43,916 bases of DNA from DASSTY01 sp035760645. Lineage in GTDB: Bacteria > Gemmatimonadota > Gemmatimonadetes > Gemmatimonadales > GWC2-71-9. The stretch is from positions 1 to 43,916 of the forward strand of contig DASTSO010000058.1 in assembly GCA_035760645.1 (NCBI GenBank). Reading direction: 5' to 3'. The notes beneath the pieces are model-generated. The model searched no databases. It was not told the DNA's origin and saw nothing but the letters and a program-made list of their open reading frames with translations. Position numbers and translations under genes: made by a program. Numbering within the stretch: position 1 is the stretch's first letter; each line of letters opens with the position of its first letter. Positions 23,268 through 31,275 of this stretch are shown here, piece after piece.

Positions 23268-25631
23268 TCAGCGCGCGGCGGTCGTCCGCGCCGCGCGCAG
23301 CTCGTACTCCCGCGGCGGCTCCGCGCCCATGAGGTGGCGCACGAAGTAGTCCCACCGCCGCCGCACCATGTAGGGCTCGCCGCCGAAGCCGTGCCGGCGG
23401 TTCGGCAGCGGGAGCACGTCCACGTCCTTGTTCGCCTTGATCAGGGCGTCGATGACGAGGAGCGAGTTGTCGGGCGGCACGTTGTCGTCGAGCGTGCCGT
23501 AGGCGATGAGGAGCTTCCCCTTCAGGTTCTGCGCGACCGACTGGTTGGCCTGGTCGTCGTAGTTGGTGGTGCCGTCGGGGTTCCGCACGAGGAGCCCCTG
23601 GTAGCGCTCGCCCCAGTCGTCCTCGTAGTTGCGGTTGTCGTGGTTGCCCGCCTCCGAGATGCCCACCTTGAAGAAGTCGGGATAGCGGAACATCGCGTCG
23701 GCCGCGGCGTAGCCGCCGCCCGAGTGGCCCCAGATCCCGGCGCGCGCGAGGTCGATCCAGCGGTGCCGCTCGGCGAGCTGCTGCATCCCGGCCACCTGAT
23801 CGGGCAAGCCGTTGTCGCCCATGTTGCCGTAGTAGGCGTCGTGGAACGACTTCGAGCGCATCGGGGTGCCCATCGCGTCGAGCTGCACGACGACGAAGCC
23901 CAGCTCGGCGAGCGCCCGCGTGTCGCCGCGCGAGGCGACGAAGCTGCGGGTGCCGACGCTGCCGGTCTGCGGGCCCGGGTAGATCTGGTTGACGATCGGG
24001 TACTTCCGGGTCGAGTCGAACCGCGTGGGCAGGAACATCAGCCCGTAGAGGTCGGTCTTCCCGTCGCGCGCCTTCACGGTGAAGGGCACCGGCGGCGTCC
24101 ACCCCGTGGCGAGGAGCTTCGAGATGTCGGCCTTCTCGAGTACGGCGATCTGCCGGCCCTTGCCCGTCGCCTCGCGCAGCACCGTCGTCGGCGGGACGTC
24201 GGGGCGCGACCAGCTGTCCACGATGTACTTGCCGTCGGGCGAGAGCGCCACCTCGTGGTCGGCGTTCTCGGGGGTGAGGAGCGTGAGGCCCTTGCCGTCG
24301 AGCCCGACGCGGTAGAGGTGGCGGAAGTACGGATCGCGGCCCGGCTCGCGCCCCGCCGCGGTGAACCAGAGCTGGCGCGTCTTCGGGTCCACCTTCAGGA
24401 CCTGCAGCACGGCGCCGGTGCCCGTGGTGATCGGTCGCTTCAGCTTCCCCGTGGCGAGGTCGTAGAGGTAGAGGTTGCCCCAGTCGGTGCGCTCGGAGAA
24501 CCAGACGACCTCGTTCGTCGCCGGCAGCACCTCCCAGTTCGCGCGGTTGAAGCCCGACTCGTACTGCGTCGGCACCGTCTCCGCGAGCACGTCGCGCACG
24601 GCGCCCGTCGCGGCGTCGGCGACGCGGAGCGTGGCCTGCTTGTGGTCGCGCGTCGAGGAGACGAAGGCGAGGCGCGAGCCGTCCGGGTACCACTCGACGT
24701 CGGCGAACTCGCCGCGGCAGAGGATGTGGTCGCACACGGTCGAGCGGTGCGCGTCGGGCGGCATCTGCAGGCGCACCACCTTCGGCGTGACGGTGCGGCC
24801 GGCGGCGCCCTGGCCGAGGTCGATGATGACGCGGTGGATCATCGGGATCACGCTGTCGCCCGGGAGCGGGTACTTCCACGCCTGCAGCACCGGGTGACCG
24901 ACGTGCGTCTCGACGAGGTACATGTCGCCCACGTGGCGCTGGTCCTGCTGGAAGGTCGCGATCTTCCGGCTGTCGGGGCTCCAGAGCACGACGGGGCGGT
25001 CGCTGTGCACCCAGCCGGCGTTGTCGGTGGCGTAGCCGAAGTTCTCGACGCCGTCGGTGGTGAGCTGCGTCTCCTGGCCGCTCGCGACGTCGCGCAGCCA
25101 GAGGTTCCAGTCGCGGATGAACACGGCGCGCTTCCCGTCGGGCGAGAGCGACTCCAGGGGGATCCGTCCGCGGGTCGGCGCGTTCTCCGCCGCGCACGTC
25201 TTCGCCGCCATGTCGCAGCGGAAGCGCTGCTTGCCGAGGAGGAAGGAGGCCGAGCGGAGCGCGGCCTCGGAGTCGATCTGCGCGCCGGGGAGCGCGAAGG
25301 GCGTGATCGTCGTGTCGGCCGCCTTCGAGAGCGCCGCGGCGATCGCCGCCTGGTCGAAGGCCCCCGTGCGCTTCCCCGTCGCGGGGTCGACGACGAAGTA
25401 CTCCAGGCCGCGCGCGGTGCGGGTGGCGTACCAGAAGCGGCCATCGGCGAGCCACGCGGGGCGCACGTCGGCGCCGAGGACGAGCGGGGCGGTGTTCCAG
25501 CTCATGTAGCGCTCGGCCCGCGCGTAGTCCTCGCTGGTGAGCGCCGGCTGCTGCGCCCGCGCCTGGGGTACGCCGAGCGCCGCGGCGGCGAGCGTCGCGC
25601 AGGTGAGGCCGCGGAGCATCTCTCGTGGCAT
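23268..25631 (-). CDS. Second DPP-IV-like S9 peptidase, secreted
   Basis: A 787-residue protein with a signal peptide (cleavage near PQARAQ, about residue 25). A beta-propeller of about 100-500 precedes the hydrolase domain with Ser637 (GHSGGGYA), Asp715 (TLDDNV) and His747 (RRHGFG). It aligns in plan with the peptidase at 9541-11841 but is clearly divergent. It lacks the obvious WVYEEE motif of that protein, so its peptide preference may differ. GGAGGG lies directly before the ATG at 25631. On the minus strand TATCTT (25696-25691) about 60 bp upstream may be its -10. It probably degrades peptides in the periplasm for nutrition. Confidence 0.92.
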   Translation of the reverse strand: MPREMLRGLTCATLAAAALGVPQARAQQPALTSEDYARAERYMSWNTAPLVLGADVRPAWLADGRFWYATRTARGLEYFVVDPATGKRTGAFDQAAIAAALSKAADTTITPFALPGAQIDSEAALRSASFLLGKQRFRCDMAAKTCAAENAPTRGRIPLESLSPDGKRAVFIRDWNLWLRDVASGQETQLTTDGVENFGYATDNAGWVHSDRPVVLWSPDSRKIATFQQDQRHVGDMYLVETHVGHPVLQAWKYPLPGDSVIPMIHRVIIDLGQGAAGRTVTPKVVRLQMPPDAHRSTVCDHILCRGEFADVEWYPDGSRLAFVSSTRDHKQATLRVADAATGAVRDVLAETVPTQYESGFNRANWEVLPATNEVVWFSERTDWGNLYLYDLATGKLKRPITTGTGAVLQVLKVDPKTRQLWFTAAGREPGRDPYFRHLYRVGLDGKGLTLLTPENADHEVALSPDGKYIVDSWSRPDVPPTTVLREATGKGRQIAVLEKADISKLLATGWTPPVPFTVKARDGKTDLYGLMFLPTRFDSTRKYPIVNQIYPGPQTGSVGTRSFVASRGDTRALAELGFVVVQLDAMGTPMRSKSFHDAYYGNMGDNGLPDQVAGMQQLAERHRWIDLARAGIWGHSGGGYAAADAMFRYPDFFKVGISEAGNHDNRNYEDDWGERYQGLLVRNPDGTTNYDDQANQSVAQNLKGKLLIAYGTLDDNVPPDNSLLVIDALIKANKDVDVLPLPNRRHGFGGEPYMVRRRWDYFVRHLMGAEPPREYELRAARTTAAR

Positions 25632-25690
25632 CGTCCCTCCGGAATTGGTCGAGTCGGGTGGTGTCGCCCGGGGAAATCGGGGGCTCGTGG

Positions 25691-25696
25691 AAGATA
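25691..25696 (-). promoter_or_regulatory. -10-like TATCTT for the second S9 peptidase
   Basis: Minus-strand TATCTT (25696-25691), 60 bp before the ATG at 25631. It is the same hexamer as before the first S9 gene (9494-9499). A -35 is not evident. It diverges from the promoter at 25717-25745. Confidence 0.35.
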
Positions 25697-25716
25697 CACG
25701 CGCGGCGAAATTCGGC

Positions 25717-25745
25717 TTGACCCTTCGGGGCCCGCGGCCTATGTT
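25717..25745 (+). promoter_or_regulatory. Sigma70-like promoter of an unexplained transcript
   Basis: TTGACC (25717-25722), exactly 17 bp, TATGTT (25740-25745). Expected start near 25752. It matches consensus as well as any promoter in the window, yet points into a region without a recognisable gene. Confidence 0.6.
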
Positions 25746-25819
25746 GACCATACGGACCGCGAGGTCCGGCGACGTTGGTTATCTCCGCATCACTGCGGCA
25801 CTTTCAGGAGGTCGAGCCG

Positions 25820-26113
25820 GTGATTCAGCGGTCCTCGGCAGCACGTCACGACGCGCAGCAGGCGCCCCGCGGCACGGGGAGTCTGGGGCGCGGGCGCCAC
25901 GCACTCGGGCGGCCCCGCTCGAGCGCGCGGCCGTGGCCGCACCGGGACGCCACGCTGGCTCTGCCCCGCGGACTCCATCGCACCCGAGTGTCCGAGAAGC
26001 GCTCCTTCGGGGGGCGCGGCCCGGCGGCGCCTCCGGCGCCCGTCGCGCTCCGCGTCCCCGCAAGCCCCATGGAGCGCACGCGTCCATCGGCCTCGTCCCG
26101 CTCGCCGGGATAG
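25820..26113 (+). CDS. Possible small basic protein in the unexplained transcript
   Basis: A GTG at 25820 is preceded by AGGAGG (25806-25811) at ideal 8-bp spacing and opens a 97-codon frame. The product would be rich in Arg, Ala, Pro and Ser with very high pI, no membrane segment and no recognised domain. The third codon position is G/C-rich but visibly less so than in neighbouring genes, with more Arg and Ser codons of irregular usage; this argues against a normal gene. It is listed because the promoter, ribosome-binding site and terminator line up with it. Confidence 0.25.
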   Translation: MIQRSSAARHDAQQAPRGTGSLGRGRHALGRPRSSARPWPHRDATLALPRGLHRTRVSEKRSFGGRGPAAPPAPVALRVPASPMERTRPSASSRSPG

Positions 26114-26167
26114 GCCGGACCGCGGTCCCGGATCCGCCGGACGACTCGAATCGTCCGGCCCTGCCGG

Positions 26168-26204
26168 CATCGCCCCGCCTGCGCTCCTCGCAGGCGGGGC
26201 GATG
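26168..26204 (+). terminator. Perfect 16-bp terminator-like hairpin
   Basis: CATCGCCCCGCCTGCG (26168-26183) pairs perfectly with CGCAGGCGGGGCGATG (26189-26204) over a CTCCT loop, followed by TGCGTT. It separates the unexplained transcript from the stress-type operon starting at 26291. Confidence 0.65.
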
Positions 26205-26290
26205 TGCGTTCAGGACCTCGGGCTCCCGGCCGTTTCATTCATGGCGGGCGGGCTCGAGGCGGTCAGGGACGACCTCGAGGAGGCGTAGTC

Positions 26291-26872
26291 ATGCGGATTC
26301 AACAGGGGCTGCGGCCCGACCAGTTCACCCTCGTCGAGCACGAGAGCGTCATCGGACGCGTGGATGGAGCGGTGGTCACCTTCGTCGGCTTCCGGACCCA
26401 GGATGCGGCGGTGCAGGCGGCCGACGTCGCCTACGCGGCGCTGCGGCGCCATGGGACGGTGCTGGCGGGTGCGCCGGGCTCGCCGGGCGCGGCGGCCGGC
26501 TCGACCCGGCCGAACCTCAGCTGGCTCGGTGACGGCGAGACGCTGGCGCTCCGGGTCGACGGCGCGGTGGTGGCGGAGGTCCTGCCGCCGTCGGGCTGGG
26601 CGACCGACGGGCCGGGGTGGCGCGTCGAGCTGCACGTCGCGCCGGGCGCGGCGCCCGAGCTCTTCGTGCTCTCGCGTGCCCGCTCGATGTGGCGCGCGAT
26701 CCAGGGCTACGGGCTGGTGCGCCGGATGTGCCAGTTCGTCGAACGGCCCGAGCCGCCCGCATCGCCCGAGCCGCCCGCGCGGCCCGAGCGGAGGGGCGAC
26801 TGGCGTCCGGAGCGCGGCGACGAGCGGCTCGACGAGCGGTTCGACGACCGGCTGCCGGTGACGGCCGGATGA
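26291..26872 (+). CDS. Protein of unknown function, first gene of a stress-type operon
   Basis: A 193-residue soluble protein that I do not recognise. The N-terminal 40 residues contain two short Val/Gly-rich strands (ESVIGRVDGAVVTFVGF) followed by an Ala-rich helix. A second similar element, DGETLALRVDGAVVAEVLPP, follows, suggesting an internal duplication or beta-rich fold. The last 45 residues are a Pro/Glu/Arg-rich tail with repeated PEPPA and DERLDERFDDR runs, probably disordered. GAGGAGG lies 13 bp before the ATG. The next gene (DksA/TraR type) follows 41 bp later. A role in stress adaptation is inferred only from its neighbours. Confidence 0.75.
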   Translation: MRIQQGLRPDQFTLVEHESVIGRVDGAVVTFVGFRTQDAAVQAADVAYAALRRHGTVLAGAPGSPGAAAGSTRPNLSWLGDGETLALRVDGAVVAEVLPPSGWATDGPGWRVELHVAPGAAPELFVLSRARSMWRAIQGYGLVRRMCQFVERPEPPASPEPPARPERRGDWRPERGDERLDERFDDRLPVTAG

Positions 26873-26913
26873 GCGCGCCGCACGACGCGGTGCGCGTGAC
26901 AGCGAGGAACACC

Positions 26914-27183
26914 ATGATGCAACAGGACACGAGCGCGGCGCTCACGCCCGAGCAGCTGGCGATGCTGCGCGCCGAACTGCTGGCGGAGTTGAAGTACCTG
27001 GGCCCGGAGGCGCGCGGCGGGCAGGCGCGCCGCATTCACGACGCGCTCGAACGGTGGGCCGCGGGCACCTACGGCCGCTGCCTCGAGTGCCGCAAGCCGA
27101 TCCCCTTCGCGCGTCTCGAGGTCATGCCCGAGACGCCGACCTGCATCGAGTGCAGCTGGTCGCACGAGCTGGTGCGCCACTGA
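26914..27183 (+). CDS. TraR/DksA-type C4 zinc-finger protein
   Basis: An 89-residue protein with an N-terminal helical part and the DksA/TraR zinc finger. CLEC and CIEC are separated by exactly 17 residues, the family spacing. Members bind the secondary channel of RNA polymerase and change promoter choice, often with ppGpp. This one is short, closer to TraR or YbiI than to full DksA, and lacks the long acidic coiled coil. The ATG at 26914 is taken because GAGGAA (26904-26909) precedes it. An ATG at 26869, overlapping the previous stop (ATGA), would add 15 residues and cannot be excluded. It ends 11 bp before the universal stress protein gene. Confidence 0.88.
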   Translation: MMQQDTSAALTPEQLAMLRAELLAELKYLGPEARGGQARRIHDALERWAAGTYGRCLECRKPIPFARLEVMPETPTCIECSWSHELVRH

Positions 27184-27194
27184 CGGAGCCGGCC

Positions 27195-28226
27195 ATGCGG
27201 TGGCGACGGATCCTGATCGGGGTGGACTTCCGCACCCCGTCGCTGCACGCGGCGCGGTGGGCGGCGGCGGCCCTCGGCGCGCGCGCCGAGCTGGAGCTGG
27301 CCTACGTGGCGAGCCCCACCCTCGCCGCCTTCGACGACTCGCCCGCGCCGACCCTGCGGACGGCGCGGGCGGGTCTGCAGGCCTTCGCCGAGACGCTGCG
27401 CGCCGGCGGCGGGGCTGCTGGCGCCGGCAACGGCGCCCCGCTCCGCGTGCGGGTGCACGTGGAGGCGGGGGCCACGGTCTCGCGGCTCTGCGCGCTCGCG
27501 CGGCGGCGCGGGGCCGACCTCGTCGTAGTCGGGCGCGGTCCGGTCTCGACGCGCCGCGGCCGCACGCTCGAGCGGCTGCTGCGGCACCAGCGGGTGCCGG
27601 TGCTGGTGGTGGGCGCCGGCGCGCCGGTGCCGGCCGGGCCGGTGCGGCGCGTGCTCGCCGCGCTCGATACGGCGCCGATCGGCGCGCAGGTGGCCGGCGC
27701 GGCCGGGGCGTTCGCGGCGCTCGCCGGCGATGCGGCGACCGAGTTCACCCTGCTGCACGTCGGCCGCGAGGGCCCGGGCCGGCCGGAGCGCTGGACGAGC
27801 GAGGTCGAGGGGTGGCTCCGCGCTCAGGGCGAGCCGCTCGCGGCCGAACTGCGCGGGGCGGGCGTGACGGATGTCGCGCGGCTGCGCGTGCAGGCCGTCG
27901 CCGGCGTGGTCGCGCCGGTGGTGCTCGCCGCCGCGCGCGAGCAGGGGAGCGAGCTCGTCGTGATCGGCCGCAACGGACGGCACGCCGCGGGCGCCACCGA
28001 GTTCGGCAGCGCGGCGCGCGTCGTGGTGCGCGCCGCACCGATGCCGGTGCTCGTCGTCCCGCCGGCCGGCGAGCGGCCGCCGCGCGGCGGTCCGCGCCCC
28101 GACCAGCGGGAGCGGCGGGGCCTGCGGCTCATTCCACCCACCCCCACGCCCACGCCCCCGTCCCCGCGCTCGCCGATCGCCACGCCGACGCCCGCGCCCG
28201 GGCCCTGCCCGGAGCCTGCGGCGTGA
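27195..28226 (+). CDS. Tandem universal stress protein (two UspA domains)
   Basis: A 343-residue protein with two UspA domains, about 4-140 and 148-290. Domain 1 begins RRILIGVDF. Domain 2 keeps the ATP-binding signature G-2x-G-9x-G-S in GRNGRHAAGATEFGSAA, so it probably binds ATP. Domain 1 has a changed version, GRGPVSTRRGRT. The C-terminal 50 residues form a Pro/Thr-rich low-complexity tail (PTPTPTPPSP), possibly a linker. Such proteins support survival during starvation, oxidative stress and low oxygen. The stop overlaps the start of the next gene (GTGA at 28223-28226), and the gene follows the zinc-finger gene by 11 bp. Confidence 0.92.
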   Translation: MRWRRILIGVDFRTPSLHAARWAAAALGARAELELAYVASPTLAAFDDSPAPTLRTARAGLQAFAETLRAGGGAAGAGNGAPLRVRVHVEAGATVSRLCALARRRGADLVVVGRGPVSTRRGRTLERLLRHQRVPVLVVGAGAPVPAGPVRRVLAALDTAPIGAQVAGAAGAFAALAGDAATEFTLLHVGREGPGRPERWTSEVEGWLRAQGEPLAAELRGAGVTDVARLRVQAVAGVVAPVVLAAAREQGSELVVIGRNGRHAAGATEFGSAARVVVRAAPMPVLVVPPAGERPPRGGPRPDQRERRGLRLIPPTPTPTPPSPRSPIATPTPAPGPCPEPAA

Positions 28227-28624
28227 CGCCGCCGGAGACGGTGCGCGTGCGGTCGCGTTCCGGCGCGGGCCCGGCGCCCGCCGATCGGCTCTTCACCGCG
28301 CTGGCCGAGTGGCGCCGCCGCCCCGAAGTGGTGCGCGACGCGCTCGAGCTGCTCGAGGCCGCGCCGCTCGCCTCCGCGGGCCATTTCCGCGGCGACCTGC
28401 TGCGCCGCCTCATGGACCTGCCCTCGAGCTACTGGGCCCGCCAGCCGGCGCAGTACGCGCGCTACCGCGCCGTGGTGCGCGCCGCGGCGCTCCTGCGCCG
28501 GGCGCTGCCCGAGGCCGAGCGGCACGCCTTCTGGGGCGACCTGCCGCCGCTGCCGCGCGGCGACGCGCCGGGCGACGCCCCGGCCGACGCCCCGGCCGAC
28601 GCGCCGCGGGCGCGGGCCCCGTGA
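28223..28624 (+). CDS. Small protein of unknown function in the stress-type operon
   Basis: A 133-residue protein with a GTG start overlapping the Usp stop. The central part (about 20-105) is predicted helical and rich in Arg, Ala and Leu (RPEVVRDALELLEAAPL, LPSSYWARQPAQYARYRAVV). The tail is a run of DAP/GDAPADAP repeats encoded by tandem 12-bp units near 28560-28610. No known domain. Its position between a Usp and a degenerate receiver, with 4-bp overlaps on both sides, indicates stable co-production with them. Confidence 0.75.
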   Translation: MTPPETVRVRSRSGAGPAPADRLFTALAEWRRRPEVVRDALELLEAAPLASAGHFRGDLLRRLMDLPSSYWARQPAQYARYRAVVRAAALLRRALPEAERHAFWGDLPPLPRGDAPGDAPADAPADAPRARAP

Positions 28625-28944
28625 GCGCGGGCCCGCGCCCGCGGGCGCTCGTCGTCACCCCCGACGGCCCGGCCCGCCGGCTCGCCGTGCGCACGCTCGA
28701 GGCTGCGGGCTACAACACGCTCGAGACCGACGACAGCCGCCAGGCGCTCCATCTGCTCATCGACCACGGCGAGCGGCTGGCCGTCGCGGTCGTCGGCGCG
28801 CAGCTGCCGATCATGGCCGGCCACCACCTCGCCGACTTCGTGCGCCGCTTCTTCCCGCAGCTGCCGGTGGTGGAGATCGGCGGCGGCGAGGCCTCCCCGT
28901 TCAGCGCCGAGACGATCCTCGAGGAGCTGGCGCGGGCCTCCTAG
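28621..28944 (+). CDS. Degenerate receiver-like (pseudo-receiver) protein
   Basis: A 107-residue single-domain protein resembling a response-regulator receiver. The N-terminus ALVVTPDGPARR replaces the usual VVDDE acidic pair. The strand that should end in the phospho-acceptor Asp reads VAVVGAQLPIMAG, with Gly in the place of Asp. The Thr/Ser and Lys switch residues are also not evident. The helix patterns (RRLAVRTLEAAGYNTLETDD) follow the receiver fold. It cannot be phosphorylated in the normal way and probably works by binding a partner. The GTG start overlaps the preceding stop (GTGA at 28621-28624). It is the last gene of the operon before the FUSC gene. Confidence 0.75.
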   Translation: MSAGPRPRALVVTPDGPARRLAVRTLEAAGYNTLETDDSRQALHLLIDHGERLAVAVVGAQLPIMAGHHLADFVRRFFPQLPVVEIGGGEASPFSAETILEELARAS

Positions 28945-28981
28945 CCGCGTCGCGCGTTCCGCTCGTAGTACCTTCCTCTCC

Positions 28982-31255
28982 ATGATGCCGATCCGCCGCG
29001 GTCTCGAGCGCGGCCTCGACCGCGGGCTCGACCAGGTCCGCGCCGCGACGATCCTCGCCCCGGCGCGCCCCAACTGGCGCGCCGGGCTGCGCGCGGCGGT
29101 GGCCACGGTGGTGCCGCTCGTCGCGGCCGAGCTGCTGCACCTGAGCGGCGGCACCTGGATGAGCCTCGTCGGCTTCACCGGCGCGCTCGCCGACCGCGGC
29201 GGCCCCTACCGCACCCGCGCCGAGACGATGGGCGCGCTCACCCTGGGCAGCGTCGTCGCCGTCCTCCTCGGCACCGTCGTGCGCGAGGTCGCGCCGCTCG
29301 CCGTGGCGGTCGCGCTCGTCGTGGCCGTCGTCTGCGGGCTCGCCCGCGTCTGGGGCAACGCGGGCGCGAGCGTCGGCGGCTCCGTGCTCAACACCTTCGT
29401 CATCGCCCTCGCGGCCCCGCCGCACACCGGCGCCGAGGCGCTCGCGCGTGCCGGCTTCGCGCTCGTCGGCGGGTTGTGGGCGATGCTCCTGGCGCTCGTG
29501 GTCTGGCCGCTACGGCCCTACCGCCCGGTGCGGCTGGCGGTGGCCGGCTGCTATCGCGCGCTCGCCGACTACGCCGACGAGCTGGCCGCGCGCATCGCCG
29601 CGCGCGCCGGGAGCGACGACGACGAGGGCGACGAGGGTGGCCGGAGCACCTCGGCGATCGCGCCGCCCTACGGGAGCGCCGAGGTGCGCGGCGCGCTCGA
29701 GTGGGCCCGCACGGCGCTCGCCCGGATGCGCCGCGGGCGGCCCGGCGAGAGCGGCCGCGGCGAGCGGCTCCTCGTGCTCCATGAGCTGGTGGACCAGCAG
29801 CTCGGCCACCTCGTCGCGCTCACCGCGGCGCTCGAGGCGATCCCGCGCGAGCGCCGCGCCCCCGCCGCCCAGGCGGCGGCTGCGGCGGCCGTGGCCGGGC
29901 TCGCCCGCACCGCGCGCGCGGTGCTGCAGCGCATCGAGGTCGAGCACGCCGAGCCGCTGGCGACGGTCGCCTGGAGCGGCACGCCGCTGCGCGAGCGCGC
30001 CGCCGGCGAGGCGGCGGCGTCGCCGATGGCGGCGGCGGCCTACGACGAAGCGGCGATGCTCCTCGACCGGCTCGCGCAGTACGCCGGCGCCGCCGTGGCG
30101 ACCGTCGCCACGCTCGACACGGGCGGCCCGGTGCCCGCACTCCCCGGGATGCCCGAGGTGGCCGAGCCCGAGCCGGCGCGGGGCCCGCTCGCCGCGCTCG
30201 CGCCGCTGGGTGCGATCCTGGCGCCCGACTCCGTCGTGCTGCGGCACGCGCTGCGGATCGGGATCGTCGTCGCCGTGGCCGTGGCGCTCACCGCGCTCCT
30301 CGGCCTCGAGCGCGGCTACTGGGTGACGATCACCGCGGTGATCATTCTCCAGCCCTACGCCGGCGCCACCTCGCTCAAGGCGCTCCAGCGCGTCCTCGGC
30401 ACCGTGCTCGGCGGCGTGCTCACCGCCGGCCTCGGCGCGCTCTTCCACGACCCCTGGGCGATCCTCGCGCTCGCCTTCGTCTTCGCGTGGATCAGCGTCG
30501 CGCTGCTGCCGCTCAACTACGCCGTCTTCTCGATGTTCCTCACGCCCACCTTCGTGCTGCTCGCCGAGGCGGGCGTGGGCGACTGGCACCTCGCCGGCAT
30601 CCGCGTGCTCAACACCGTGCTGGGCGGCGCGCTCGCCCTCGCCGGCGCGCGCCTCCTGTGGCCGGTGCCGGAGCGGAGCCGGCTGCCGGCCTACGTCGCC
30701 GCGGCGCTCCGCGCCAACGCCCGCTACCTCGCGCGCGCGGTCGCGCTCTACGGCGACCGGAGCGCCGCGGCGGGCACCGCCCTGCGCGCCGCCCGGCGCG
30801 AGGTGGGCCTCGCCACGGTGAACGCGGAGGAGTCGTTCCAGCGGCTCCTCGCCGAGCACCGCGGGCCCGCCGAGTCGCTCGAGCCGATGATGGCGGCGCT
30901 GACCTACACGCGCCGCCTCGCCGCCTCGATCGCGGCGCTTGCGGTGAGCCGCCACGCGGCGGACGTGGCCGAGGCGCCGCCCGCGCCCGCGGCGCTCGAG
31001 GACGTCCGCGCCGTGATCGACGCGGTCCTCGCCGACGCCGCCGACGCGCTCCTCGCGGCGCGCGCGCCGGCGCCGCTGCCCACCGCGCGCCTCGTCGAGC
31101 TGCCCGAGCAGCCCCGCCTCCACGCCCGCCTCGAGCGCGTCGCGCGCCAGGTGCGCACGCTGCACGACGCGGTGGCGCGGTGGGCGGGCACGAGCGCCGC
31201 CGCGCGGTCGCTTCCGGCCGGCGACCGGGCCATATTTCCCGCGCGATCCCCCTGA
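28982..31255 (+). CDS. FUSC-family inner-membrane protein (YccS/aromatic efflux-like)
   Basis: A 757-residue protein with two membrane bundles, about 40-175 and 415-560, each followed by a cytoplasmic helical part. This is the duplicated plan of FUSC/YccS proteins. The second bundle has the family segment YWVTITAVIILQPYAGATSLKALQR. Family members such as AaeB export aromatic acids with an HlyD-type partner, but no such partner is adjacent, so the substrate is open. ATG at 28982 and 28985 are both possible. There is no Shine-Dalgarno sequence, and a TAGTACCTT stretch (28966-28974) close to the start hints at a very short leader. Confidence 0.88.
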   Translation: MMPIRRGLERGLDRGLDQVRAATILAPARPNWRAGLRAAVATVVPLVAAELLHLSGGTWMSLVGFTGALADRGGPYRTRAETMGALTLGSVVAVLLGTVVREVAPLAVAVALVVAVVCGLARVWGNAGASVGGSVLNTFVIALAAPPHTGAEALARAGFALVGGLWAMLLALVVWPLRPYRPVRLAVAGCYRALADYADELAARIAARAGSDDDEGDEGGRSTSAIAPPYGSAEVRGALEWARTALARMRRGRPGESGRGERLLVLHELVDQQLGHLVALTAALEAIPRERRAPAAQAAAAAAVAGLARTARAVLQRIEVEHAEPLATVAWSGTPLRERAAGEAAASPMAAAAYDEAAMLLDRLAQYAGAAVATVATLDTGGPVPALPGMPEVAEPEPARGPLAALAPLGAILAPDSVVLRHALRIGIVVAVAVALTALLGLERGYWVTITAVIILQPYAGATSLKALQRVLGTVLGGVLTAGLGALFHDPWAILALAFVFAWISVALLPLNYAVFSMFLTPTFVLLAEAGVGDWHLAGIRVLNTVLGGALALAGARLLWPVPERSRLPAYVAAALRANARYLARAVALYGDRSAAAGTALRAARREVGLATVNAEESFQRLLAEHRGPAESLEPMMAALTYTRRLAASIAALAVSRHAADVAEAPPAPAALEDVRAVIDAVLADAADALLAARAPAPLPTARLVELPEQPRLHARLERVARQVRTLHDAVARWAGTSAAARSLPAGDRAIFPARSP

Positions 31256-31275
31256 TCCCCTCAGCCGGAACCCCG

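Larger units (their letters stand above)
25752..26204 (+). ncRNA. Candidate structured RNA or small-protein transcript, unknown class
   Basis: This fills most of the gap 25632-26290. A good promoter (25717-25745) and a 16-bp terminator stem (26168-26204) bound a transcript of about 450 nt. Local hairpins include CGGACC-GCGA-GGTCCG at 25753-25768 (GNRA loop), CCGCA-TCAC-TGCGG at 25785-25798, an UUCG-capped stem near 25999-26017 (one bulge) and a 9-bp stem 26136-26159. I found none of the conserved blocks of RNase P RNA, tmRNA, SRP RNA or 5S rRNA. Hairpins are easy to find in DNA this GC-rich, so structure alone is weak. The alternative is a short mRNA for the ORF at 25820-26113. Confidence 0.4.

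Noticed and set aside
25752..26204. RNase P RNA, tmRNA, SRP RNA or 5S rRNA in the orphan transcript
   Set aside because: The conserved blocks (GAGGAAAGTCC and ACAGAA for RNase P, tRNA-like TTCGAATC arm with CCA for tmRNA, GGAAGCAG for SRP) are not present on either strand; the TCGAATC seen at 26146-26152 lies in a hairpin of the wrong geometry.
26869..26913. Upstream ATGA-overlapping start for the DksA/TraR-type gene
   Set aside because: It remains possible, but the ATG at 26914 has GAGGAA just upstream, and the added 15 residues show no feature of the family.
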